A DNA stretch of 6,245 bases, from assembly GCA_025964465.1 (NCBI GenBank), contig JAOPYS010000281.1, positions 1 to 6,245 of the forward strand. Direction: 5' to 3'. Position 1 is the stretch's first letter; each line of letters opens with the position of its first letter. The notes below the pieces were generated by a model. The model searched no databases and was not told where the DNA came from. It worked only from the letters and a program-made list of their open reading frames with translations. This stretch comes from Thermoleophilia bacterium (GTDB taxonomy: Bacteria > Actinomycetota > Thermoleophilia > Gaiellales > SKUG01). Shown here piece after piece: positions 1-5,729 of the stretch. A program made the translations under genes and the position numbers.

Positions 1-28
1 GAGGGGCGGGCGGGGTCGATGCCCGCCT

Positions 29-130
29 GTGCGGACGTTTCGTTCATCCCTCCAGCAACGGCGAGTGGGTCTCGCGGCGCTCGCCGTCGCGGGCGTGGTG
101 GGGTGGTTGGCCGGGAGTGGTGAAGCGGCC
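29..130 (+). other. Predicted Sec signal peptide of the propeller protein
   Basis: Residues 1-34 have an Arg-rich n-region, a 17-residue Ala/Val/Leu/Gly core and a small-residue c-region ending E-A-A before T35. A second possible cut is after A37. There is no cysteine near the cut, so it is not a lipoprotein, and no twin-arginine consensus (R11-R12 is followed by V-G-L). Confidence 0.7.
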
Positions 131-1597
131 ACGAGCGCCGTGGTGGTGTCGGCCGACATCCCGAGCGCGACCAGCCTGACCACGACGTTGTGCCAGACCG
201 GGCAGGCGGGACGGACCGACCTTGGCGTGGTGCAGCCCGGCTCATCGGTCGTGACGTCGGCGGACTGCGAGGTCGTGTTCGGCTCCAGCAACGACAGCGC
301 CATGCTGATGATCGGGCAGGAGGACGCGTACGGCACGACGATGGCGCGGGCCGGGTGGGCCTCGCGGGTGCCCGGCATTGCGACCGCGTGGGACGCCGTC
401 TCCGCGGGCAGCCCGTCGCGCGCGTGGATCGTCGGCTCGGGCGGCGGGATGCGGATCTCCAACGACGGCGGCATCACCTGGGCCGGGCAGAACCCGAACG
501 CATCCCCCAACAGCCTCCGCGACATCGACGCGACGGATGCCAACACCGCCTGGACGGTCGGCGACCTGGGGACGGTCCGTCGCACCACCGATGCCGGCGT
601 GACGTGGACCGACGTCGACAACACCCTCGGCTCGACCGTCCGGCTCGAGACGGTCACGGCGATCGACGCGCAGCGAGCGTGGGTGGGCGGCGCCGCGGGC
701 ATCGCTCGGTACACGAACGACGGTGGCGCCACGTGGAGCGTCGTCGATACGTGCGCCGGCAGCCAGGTCCGCGACCTCCACGCCCCCACCCCGACCGTGG
801 TGTGGGCGACGTGCGTCAACCAGACGGCCTACCGCTCCGTCAACGGGGGAACGACGTGGGCCCTCGTGACCAACCCCGACGCGGGCAACATCTCCCGCTC
901 GATCTGGTCGACCGGCGCGACCACCGCATGGGTGGGGACCACCTCCGGCAAGGTGCTGCGGACCACCGACAGTGGGGCGACGTGGGTGACGCAGCTGACG
1001 TCGCCCGGTACGAACATCGACGAGGTGACGAGCGTGGACGGCCTCAGCATGTGGGCGGTCACCGACATCGGATCGATCGTGTACCACACCACCAACGGCG
1101 GCACGACCTGGGTCGAGGAGTACCGCGTCGGCGCGCCCGTGCAGTTCATCGGGCTCGCGGCCGCCGATTCGGGGCGCGCGATCGGTGCTGCGTGGGAGAC
1201 GGTGGGCAGCACCGGCCGCATCTACTCCACACCGACCGACCCGATCAACGACTACAACGATCCCGCCAACGACGACTGGTCCACGCCGGGCGCCCAGATG
1301 TTCGGCGTGTGCCTCCGCACCGTCGGAGGCGCCGCGAGCACGAACGGCACCACGTGGCCGGCCGACTCGGACACGATCGGGGACGAGGCCGCGGCTGCGG
1401 CCGACTGCTCGGACGGTGACGGCGACCCGTGGAAGGCGATCCCGGCGGCCCCGGTGAAGGTCGCGCGGCAGGCCACGCCCCAGAGCCCGGCGACGGCGAC
1501 GGCGTTCTTCCGGTTCGGGATGCGCATCCCGCTCACGCAGGTGCCGGGCACCTATCGGGCAGGGATCCTGTTCGAGGTGCGGGCCCCAGAGGTGTGA
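29..1597 (+). CDS. Secreted Ycf48-like beta-propeller protein with six Asp-boxes inside a split surface domain
   Basis: A 522-residue exported protein, probably cell-surface or extracellular; ligand or substrate unknown. A Sec signal peptide is visible: basic n-region with R2, R5, R11 and R12, hydrophobic core about 13-29, likely cleavage after A34 (EAA/T). Six Asp-box motifs (S/T-x-D/N-x-G-x-T-W) start at residues 144, 186, 229, 270, 312 and 354, a 41-43 residue period. A seventh repeat (about 370-402) lacks the box. This fits a seven-bladed propeller of the Ycf48/sialidase-like type; no sialidase active site is evident. The flanks, about 38-105 (C55, C80) and 405-522 (C428, C460, ending in a PGTY...FEV strand), resemble surface beta-sandwich segments. 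C242 and C262 could pair within the propeller. The GTG start gives a good signal peptide, but the frame is open to the left edge with no clear ribosome site, so the true start may lie further left. Confidence 0.85.
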   Translation: MRTFRSSLQQRRVGLAALAVAGVVGWLAGSGEAATSAVVVSADIPSATSLTTTLCQTGQAGRTDLGVVQPGSSVVTSADCEVVFGSSNDSAMLMIGQEDAYGTTMARAGWASRVPGIATAWDAVSAGSPSRAWIVGSGGGMRISNDGGITWAGQNPNASPNSLRDIDATDANTAWTVGDLGTVRRTTDAGVTWTDVDNTLGSTVRLETVTAIDAQRAWVGGAAGIARYTNDGGATWSVVDTCAGSQVRDLHAPTPTVVWATCVNQTAYRSVNGGTTWALVTNPDAGNISRSIWSTGATTAWVGTTSGKVLRTTDSGATWVTQLTSPGTNIDEVTSVDGLSMWAVTDIGSIVYHTTNGGTTWVEEYRVGAPVQFIGLAAADSGRAIGAAWETVGSTGRIYSTPTDPINDYNDPANDDWSTPGAQMFGVCLRTVGGAASTNGTTWPADSDTIGDEAAAAADCSDGDGDPWKAIPAAPVKVARQATPQSPATATAFFRFGMRIPLTQVPGTYRAGILFEVRAPEV

Positions 1598-1626
1598 CCG
1601 GCGTGCGCGGGCAGCGCCCGCGCCGG
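1598..1626 (+). terminator. GC-rich hairpin directly after the propeller gene stop
   Basis: A perfect 8-bp inverted repeat, GCGCGGGC (1605-1612) and GCCCGCGC (1616-1623), has a 3-nt loop. An alternative outer stem, CCGGC (1598-1602) with GCCGG (1622-1626), can form on the same core. It starts immediately after the TGA at 1595-1597. No T-tract follows, so it is either a U-less terminator of the kind proposed in high-GC bacteria or an mRNA 3' end stabiliser. It lies between two same-strand genes and next to a -10-like box, which supports separate transcription of the next gene. Confidence 0.4.
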
Positions 1627-1632
1627 TAACCT
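1627..1632 (+). promoter_or_regulatory. -10-like TANNNT box placed for a leaderless start at 1639
   Basis: TAACCT matches the actinobacterial TANNNT -10 pattern. Its end lies 6 nt before the A of the ATG at 1639, the spacing at which the start codon itself becomes the first transcribed bases. No Shine-Dalgarno sequence precedes this ATG. No good -35 box is seen; that region is occupied by the GC hairpin. Confidence 0.4.
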
Positions 1633-1638
1633 GTGGCC

Positions 1639-2328
1639 ATGGGTGCGATCGTTGACCTGTTCGGGGACATGGCGCGGATCGCGCTGGGGTTGACGCCGTT
1701 CTCGTTCCTGTTCTGGGCGTACGTCACGGTGCTGCTGCTGGTGTGCGGGCCCGTGTTCGCGCAGGTCGCGCCGCGGGTGGTCGATCCACCGGCGCGCCTG
1801 ATCGCCACCGATCCACTGCGCGTGATCGTGTGGATGCCGCTGTCGGTGCTGGCCCTGGTGGCGGTCACCGTCGCGGTGTTCATCACCATCATCGGCGCAC
1901 TGCTGATGCCGATCGTGGGGTTGCTGGTCGGCATGGCCGGCTACCTGGCGCTCGCCCGGCTCGTCGGCGAGCGGGTGCTGGCGGCGTGGAGCGCGCTCAC
2001 CGCACCGCCGTGGCTCGCGGCCGCGGTCGGCATCGTGCTGCTGCGCCTCGTGCGCCTCGTGCCCTTCGTGGGCGCGTTCGCGCACTCGCTGCTCGCGTGG
2101 ATCGGGTTCGCGGCCGCCACGGCGTGCGCGGTGCGTGGCGCGTGGGCGTGGCACCGGCGTCGCATGCCCGACGTCGTGCAGTTCCGGGGCGAGACGCTGG
2201 TGGAGTGGTACCCCGACGGCGACCCCGCCGACGGTCGACCCTCGTTCGGCACGGGTCGACCGGTGCTCGGCAACGTGCGCGGCGACGAGGACCGTCTTCC
2301 ACCCCCCGAGGCGCCCGACGAGGCGTGA
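1639..2328 (+). CDS. Polytopic membrane protein resembling the bactofilin-associated DUF8173-type membrane domain
   Basis: A 229-residue integral membrane protein of unknown function. Hydrophobic segments lie at about 20-41, 60-82, 84-106 and a long one at 124-170 that is probably two helices. The pattern of a TxIGxxLxP turn between helices 2 and 3 (T83, I85, G86, P91), then an LVGERVL-like stretch, then a VPFVG turn (141-145) recalls the membrane domain found at the C-terminus of many bactofilin-type polymer proteins. Here no bactofilin repeat precedes it. The tail from 173 on is hydrophilic, starting HRRR and ending acidic and Pro-rich, probably cytoplasmic by the positive-inside rule. I chose ATG 1639 because of the -10-like box 6 nt upstream; an in-frame GTG at 1633 would add two residues. 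The gene converges on the leftward gene ending at 2357. The family link is from memory of the motif pattern; the membrane assignment is secure. Confidence 0.8.
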   Translation: MGAIVDLFGDMARIALGLTPFSFLFWAYVTVLLLVCGPVFAQVAPRVVDPPARLIATDPLRVIVWMPLSVLALVAVTVAVFITIIGALLMPIVGLLVGMAGYLALARLVGERVLAAWSALTAPPWLAAAVGIVLLRLVRLVPFVGAFAHSLLAWIGFAAATACAVRGAWAWHRRRMPDVVQFRGETLVEWYPDGDPADGRPSFGTGRPVLGNVRGDEDRLPPPEAPDEA

Positions 2329-2332
2329 TCCC

Positions 2333-2375
2333 CGCCGCCGCGCCCGGGAGCGAGGCTCAGCGCGCGCCGGCGGCG
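2333..2375. terminator. Possible stem in the convergent junction
   Basis: CGCCGCCG (2333-2340) can pair perfectly with CGGCGGCG (2368-2375). Inside the 27-nt loop a small GAGC/GCTC stem (2348-2358) can form. The position, across the 28-bp gap between convergent stops, suits a bidirectional terminator. The right arm lies within the last codons of the leftward gene, however, there is no T-tract on either strand, and such GC repeats arise easily by chance here. Confidence 0.22.
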
Positions 2376-2677
2376 ATGACGTTGAGATGCCCGATCGCGT
2401 GCGCCATGCGATCCTGCACGCTGACCGACATCTCGTTCCACCGCGATGCGTCGCGGATGCTCGTGAGGGCGGAGGAGATGTCGCCCTCGACGGCGCGGAA
2501 GTTGGTGTGCGCGGCGGTACCCACCGGGGTGGCCATCGTCCCCTGCCCGTGGACGAAGGTCAGCAACTCCGCGAGCGCCGCTTGGGCCGCGTCGCGGTGG
2601 CTCGCCATCGCCGACGTGCTGTCAGCCATGTGCGCGACGGCGGTGAAGGCGCCCTTCAGCTCGGTGACGTTCAACAT
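2357..2677 (-). CDS. Small WXG100-like helical protein of unknown function
   Basis: A 106-residue protein I do not recognise with certainty. Residues 5-43 and 53-101 look like two amphipathic helices separated by a short Gly/Pro break (H43-G-Q-G to T50-P51), the layout and length of WXG100/ESX-type helical hairpins. The W-x-G turn itself is missing; the only Trp is W80. It has no signal peptide or membrane segment. The start is set by a strong ribosome site, GGGGGGA at 2690-2684, 6 nt before the ATG; an upstream in-frame start at 2728 would add 17 residues that include the ribosome site. Third codon positions are almost all G or C, as in neighbouring genes, supporting a real gene. It is the last gene on the leftward strand, 90 bp after the GalT gene, with its own candidate promoter. 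No secretion-system genes are in the window, so the ESX link is only a resemblance. Confidence 0.7.
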   Translation of the reverse strand: MLNVTELKGAFTAVAHMADSTSAMASHRDAAQAALAELLTFVHGQGTMATPVGTAAHTNFRAVEGDISSALTSIRDASRWNEMSVSVQDRMAHAIGHLNVIAAGAR

Positions 2678-2683
2678 GCGTGG

Positions 2684-2690
2684 TCCCCCC
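2684..2690 (-). promoter_or_regulatory. Ribosome binding site of the small helical gene
   Basis: On the minus strand GGGGGGA precedes the ATG at 2677 with a 6-nt spacer. It decides the start in favour of 2677 over the longer in-frame reading from 2728. Confidence 0.65.
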
Positions 2691-2705
2691 GGATCCGATC
2701 GTGTC

Positions 2706-2734
2706 AGTATCGATATGTCGCGGCGCACCCCGAA
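2706..2734 (-). promoter_or_regulatory. Candidate promoter of the small helical gene
   Basis: On the minus strand a -10-like GATACT (2711-2706, four of six matches to TATAAT) lies 17 nt after a weak -35-like TTCGGG (2734-2729). A start near 2699 would give a leader of about 22 nt carrying the GGGGGGA ribosome site. The region is noticeably A+T richer than the rest of the window. The -35 is poor, so this is tentative. Confidence 0.3.
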
Positions 2735-2739
2735 CTCGT

Positions 2740-2760
2740 CTCAGGATCGATCGATCCGAG
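2740..2760 (-). terminator. Palindromic hairpin just after the GalT stop
   Basis: CTC (2740-2742), GGATC (2744-2748), a GATC loop (2749-2752), GATCC (2753-2757) and GAG (2758-2760) give an 8-bp stem with one bulged base at 2743. It begins 7 nt after the GalT stop codon on the minus strand. No T-run follows. It could end or stabilise the operon transcript, or act as a DNA operator for the next gene. Confidence 0.3.
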
Positions 2761-2767
2761 ATCTGGA

Positions 2768-3616
2768 TCAGCGCCGCATCGCCAGGCGCTCGCGTGCCTC
2801 GACCGCCGTGTCGCGCGGGTCGGCGGCGCTGACGAGCACCCCGAGCGCGAGCTCGACACCCGCGAGGTTCGCACCGCGCGGCTGGACCTCCAGGTACCAG
2901 TGCGCGCCCCGCGCCTCGTCCGCGACGAGCCAGAGGTTGGCGGCCGTGCCCTCGTCGACCGCCGCCAGCGCCCGGTGCACGAACCCCGCGAACTCGGCGA
3001 GGTTCGCGTCGCCGGGTTCGGCATGGTGGTGGCTGGGCGCGACGATGAGCCCGCCGGCCAGCCGCGGCAGCGGGTGGGCGACGATCGTGTGGTGCAGGCC
3101 GCGCTCCACGACGAGGTCGTCGTCGTCGAGCAGGCGACACAGCGCGCAGTCGGCCTCGTCCCGGACGCGGTCGACCAGCCGGTCGGTGTGTGCGGTGCGC
3201 TCCATCACCACGAGCTGGGCGTGCACGTGTGACAGGGACGCCCCCGCCCCGGCGCCATCGTTGACGAACGCGTGCACGTAGCGGTCCTGCTCGAGGAGCG
3301 CGCGTCGTCGCTCCAGCAGCAGCGCCAGGCCGTCCTCCAGCTCCGGCAGCGTCAGCTCGCGCCACGCCGTCACGTGCCGGCAGCTCGGAACGACGATCTC
3401 GTGTGGATCGGTGAGCGGGAAGCGGTTGTCGAAGCTGCGCGCGCCCCACTCCCCGCCGCTGCCGCCCTCGCGCGGTGGGCGCGAGCCGGTGGTCGCGGGC
3501 GTGTCGGCCTCGTGCCCGGGGCAGAACGGGCAGCCACGCGTGGCGGGGCGCAGGTCCGATGCACGCCCCGGCGCGAGCAGGCGCACGTCGCCGGTGATGG
3601 GGTCCTCGCGCAGCAC
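2768..3616 (-). CDS. galT: GalT-family galactose-1-phosphate uridylyltransferase-like enzyme
   Basis: A 282-residue member of the GalT branch of the HIT superfamily, cytoplasmic, expected to transfer UMP between UDP-sugar and hexose-1-phosphate. The N-terminus has the family's R-x-D-P-x-T-G...R opening (R3 to R18), which supports the GTG start. By comparison with E. coli GalT, zinc ligands would be C29, C32, H81 and H130, the uridylylated nucleophile H132, with supporting S127 and Q134 in a G-A-S-L-S-H-V-H-A-Q motif. The usual H-P-H is H-V-H here. A second CxxC (C157, C160) opens the second HIT repeat, which ends in W-Y-L-E-V-Q-P-R. It is shorter than the 348-residue E. coli enzyme, as many actinobacterial forms are. 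The GTG lies 2 nt after the slipin stop with no clear ribosome site, so translation is probably coupled. Exact sugar specificity cannot be read from sequence, and related nucleotidyltransferases or phosphorylases remain possible. Confidence 0.82.
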   Translation of the reverse strand: MLREDPITGDVRLLAPGRASDLRPATRGCPFCPGHEADTPATTGSRPPREGGSGGEWGARSFDNRFPLTDPHEIVVPSCRHVTAWRELTLPELEDGLALLLERRRALLEQDRYVHAFVNDGAGAGASLSHVHAQLVVMERTAHTDRLVDRVRDEADCALCRLLDDDDLVVERGLHHTIVAHPLPRLAGGLIVAPSHHHAEPGDANLAEFAGFVHRALAAVDEGTAANLWLVADEARGAHWYLEVQPRGANLAGVELALGVLVSAADPRDTAVEARERLAMRR

Positions 3617-3618
3617 CG

Positions 3619-4380
3619 TCAGGCGTTCGGCGCCCCGGGGGCGAGGCCGCGGACCGCGTCGAGCAGGTCGATCGGGATGGGGAACACCGTGGTGGTGTTG
3701 TTCTCGGCGCCGATCTCCACCAGCGTCTGCAGGTAGCGCAGCTGCATCGCGCCCGGGCTGCGGGCCATCACGTCAGCGGCCTCGCTCAGGCGCGCGGAGG
3801 CCTGGAACTCGCCCTCCGCACCGATCACCTTCGCTCGGCGAAGGCGCTCGGCGATCGCTTCCTTGGCGAGCGCCTGGCGCATCTCCTCGGGGATCTCCAC
3901 GTCCTTGACCTCCACGACGGCGACCTTCACGCCCCACGGCGCGGTCTGCGCGTCGATGACCTCCTGCAGCTTCTCGTTGATCTGGTCGCGCTCGCCGAGC
4001 AGCTGGTCGAGCGAGTTCTGCCCGAGGATCGAGCGCAGCGCCGTCTGCGACACCTGGCTGGTGGCGTACATGAAGTCCACGTTGCGGGTGATGGCGGCGT
4101 TGGCGTCGATCACGCGGAAGAGGATGACGGCGGTGACCTTGGTCGAGACGTTGTCGCGCGTGATCACCTCCTGCGGGGGGACCTGCAGCGTCACCGTGCG
4201 CGTGTCGACCTTGCGCATGCGGTCGATGACCGGGATGAGCAGGATCAGGCCGGGTCCCTTCACGCCGGGCAGTGCGCGACCGAGCCGCAGCACCACCGCG
4301 CGCTCCCACTCGTTGAGGATCCGGACGCTGGCGGCCAGCAGGCCCACCAGCACTACCAGCACGATGATGGCCGCGGTCAT
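3619..4380 (-). CDS. Stomatin/slipin-type SPFH-domain membrane protein
   Basis: A 253-residue slipin. Residues 3-20 form a single N-terminal membrane anchor. The SPFH domain follows, with N-E-W-E-R-A-V-V-L-R-L-G-R at 23-35, K-G-P-G-L (41-45), D-R-M-R-K-V-D-T-R-T-V-T-L (53-65) and P-P-Q-E-V-I-T-R-D-N-V (68-78), all classic stomatin signatures. A charged helical segment (A-E-G-E-F-Q-A-S-A) and L-R-Y-L-Q-T-L follow. These proteins oligomerise on membranes and organise microdomains. The C-terminal hydrophobic stretch about 230-240 (T-V-F-P-I-P-I-D-L-L) corresponds to the segment cut by the NfeD partner in Pyrococcus. The start ATG overlaps the nfeD stop as ATGA, and GAGGGAG (4394-4388) sits 7 nt upstream. 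The open frame extends to 4512, but that extension lies inside nfeD and is not stomatin-like. The GalT gene follows after 2 nt. Confidence 0.93.
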   Translation of the reverse strand: MTAAIIVLVVLVGLLAASVRILNEWERAVVLRLGRALPGVKGPGLILLIPVIDRMRKVDTRTVTLQVPPQEVITRDNVSTKVTAVILFRVIDANAAITRNVDFMYATSQVSQTALRSILGQNSLDQLLGERDQINEKLQEVIDAQTAPWGVKVAVVEVKDVEIPEEMRQALAKEAIAERLRRAKVIGAEGEFQASARLSEAADVMARSPGAMQLRYLQTLVEIGAENNTTTVFPIPIDLLDAVRGLAPGAPNA

Positions 4381-5729
4381 GTCGTCGCTCCCTCGTTCGT
4401 CGAGACCGGAACGGCCCCCACTTCCACCTGCATCCCGTCGACCGAGAGCACGCGCACCGCCGCGCCCGCCTCGAGCACGCCGTCCTGGCCCGCGGCCAGC
4501 CGTGCCCGCCACAGCTCACCGTCGACGTAGACCGTGCCCGGTGCGCCGCCGCCGACCGCGCGACGCACCTGCGCGGGCATGCCCACGAGCGAGCCCGACC
4601 CCGTCATCGGCGCGAGGCGCCGGGTCTGGATCGCCTTGCGCAGGATGAACCCGAAGAACAGGGCCAGCGCTGCCGACATGCCGACGGCGAGCGCCGGGGA
4701 CACCCCGTAGCCGGAGCTGTCGTCGAACAGCAGCATCGCACCGACCACCAGCGCGATCGCGCCGCCGCCGCCCAATACGCCCCCGCCGGGAGCCACGGCC
4801 TCGGCCGCGAACAGCGCAGCAGCCAGCACCAGCAGCGCCACGCCTGCGCCCGTGGCGGGCAGAATGCTGAGCCCGAACAGCGCGAGCAGGAAGCAGATGC
4901 CGCCCGCCACGCCGGGGAGCACCACGCCAGGGTGCGTCAGCTCGAAGGCGAGCCCGATCACGCCCGCCCCGAACAGCAGGAAGAGGATGTTGGGATCGAT
5001 GAGGTGCTTGAGCACGACCAGCGTCAGCGGCACGTCCATCTGCGTGAGGGTCGCGTCGGCCAGGTGCGGCGTCAGTCCCTTGGGGTCGAGCGAGTCGCCG
5101 CTGCTCTGGCGCAGCAGGTCGCGCACGTCGTCGGCGACGTAGTCCACCACGTGCCGTCGCAGCGCCTCGCGCGCCCCCACGTTCTCGGCCTCGCGGATCG
5201 CCGCCTCCGCGAACTTCGCGTCACGCCCGCGCTCGTCGGCGAGCTCGGTGATCTTGGCCACCGCATCGTTGATCACCTTGCGGCGCAGGTCCTTGGGCAG
5301 CTGCTCCCCGCCGGAGCTGATCGGCGTCGCCGAGCCGATGTTGGTGCCGGGCGACATCGCCGCGACGTCCGCGGCGTAGGTGATGAACACGCCGGCGCTG
5401 GCCGCCCGCCCCGCGGAGGGAGAGACGTACACGTAGACGGGCAGGTCGGCCGCCACGATCGCGCGCACGATGTCGTCCATCGAGGTGGAGAGCCCGCCGG
5501 GCGTGTCGATGCGGAACACCACGGCGTCGAAGTGGTCGTGGCGGGCCCGCTCCAGCACCCGCTCGGTGAACTCGAGCATCACCGGGTCGACCGTGCCGGT
5601 CAGCGGCGCGACCAGCACGCGGCCGTGCCCGGAGCTGGGCACGCGTCGGTCGCTGGCACCGCTCGACACGCTCGCCGCGCAGCACAGGGCGACGAGGCAG
5701 GCAGCGAGCAGGAGGGCGAACAGGCGCAC
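4377..5729 (-). CDS. Long-form NfeD membrane serine protease (ClpP-like plus NfeD OB domain)
   Basis: A 450-residue membrane protease, partner of the slipin. After an N-terminal export signal (hydrophobic 3-19) comes a ClpP/crotonase-fold protease domain, about 36-205. It carries F-R-I-D-T-P-G-G-L (72-80), the catalytic Ser111 in R-A-A-S-A-G, M-S-P-G-T-N-I-G-S-A-T-P (125-136) and the expected Lys151 in R-R-K-V-I-N-D-A. The Ser-Lys spacing of 40 fits the Ser-Lys dyad of archaeal PH1510. Four or five membrane helices span about 245-365. The C-terminal 379-450 is the NfeD OB-fold. The start is uncertain: GTG 5729 gives a compact signal; an in-frame TTG at 5753 gives a more basic n-region. Neither has a strong ribosome site. 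L-L-A-A-C (7-11) could be a lipobox. The open frame continues to 6188 as Arg-rich shadow of birA, not real protein. It lies 44 bp after birA and overlaps slipin by 4 bp. Confidence 0.92.
   Translation of the reverse strand: MRLFALLLAACLVALCCAASVSSGASDRRVPSSGHGRVLVAPLTGTVDPVMLEFTERVLERARHDHFDAVVFRIDTPGGLSTSMDDIVRAIVAADLPVYVYVSPSAGRAASAGVFITYAADVAAMSPGTNIGSATPISSGGEQLPKDLRRKVINDAVAKITELADERGRDAKFAEAAIREAENVGAREALRRHVVDYVADDVRDLLRQSSGDSLDPKGLTPHLADATLTQMDVPLTLVVLKHLIDPNILFLLFGAGVIGLAFELTHPGVVLPGVAGGICFLLALFGLSILPATGAGVALLVLAAALFAAEAVAPGGGVLGGGGAIALVVGAMLLFDDSSGYGVSPALAVGMSAALALFFGFILRKAIQTRRLAPMTGSGSLVGMPAQVRRAVGGGAPGTVYVDGELWRARLAAGQDGVLEAGAAVRVLSVDGMQVEVGAVPVSTNEGATT
4388..4394 (-). promoter_or_regulatory. 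Ribosome binding site of the slipin gene
   Basis: GAGGGAG on the minus strand, inside the end of nfeD, lies 7 nt before the slipin ATG (4380). It fixes that ATG as the start and, with the ATGA overlap, predicts coupled translation of protease and slipin. Confidence 0.65.

Larger units (their letters stand above)
2692..2769. repeat. Cluster of seven GATC tetramers with nested palindromes
   Basis: GATC occurs at 2692, 2697, 2745, 2749, 2753, 2760 and 2766 within 78 bp. Nested palindromes are GGATCC (2691-2696), TATCGATA (2708-2715), the 14-bp GGATCGATCGATCC (2744-2757) and AGATCT (2759-2764). The cluster fills the gap between the GalT stop and the small gene start and overlaps its candidate promoter. 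It may be an operator or a transcript-end hairpin. Confidence 0.6.

Noticed and set aside
242..1087. 281-codon open frame opposite the propeller gene
   Set aside because: Arg/Gly/Asp-rich composition with no family motif; it is the antisense shadow of a high-GC gene with clear propeller repeats.
190..1419. 409-codon plus-strand frame within the propeller gene
   Set aside because: Arg-rich low-complexity translation, a +1/+2 shadow of the real frame without any recognisable domain.
29..1597. Sialidase or other glycosidase activity suggested by the Asp-boxes
   Set aside because: Asp-boxes are structural and occur in many propellers; the Arg triad and other catalytic features of sialidases are not apparent.
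2678..2728. In-frame upstream start for the small helical gene at 2728
   Set aside because: It would translate through the strong ribosome site at 2684-2690 and the candidate promoter; ATG 2677 is better supported.
1743..3281. 512-codon plus-strand frame spanning the convergent junction
   Set aside because: It crosses the membrane protein, the small gene, the gap and GalT. Its translation is Arg/Ala/Ser-rich with no motif, while each gene it covers has family features or a ribosome site.
2622..3449. 275-codon minus-strand frame across GalT
   Set aside because: Arg/Gly-rich shadow; the GalT frame carries the catalytic and zinc motifs.
4381..4512. N-terminal extension of the slipin frame to 4512
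   Set aside because: Gly/Arg-rich shadow of the NfeD OB domain; a proper ribosome site and membrane anchor begin at ATG 4380.
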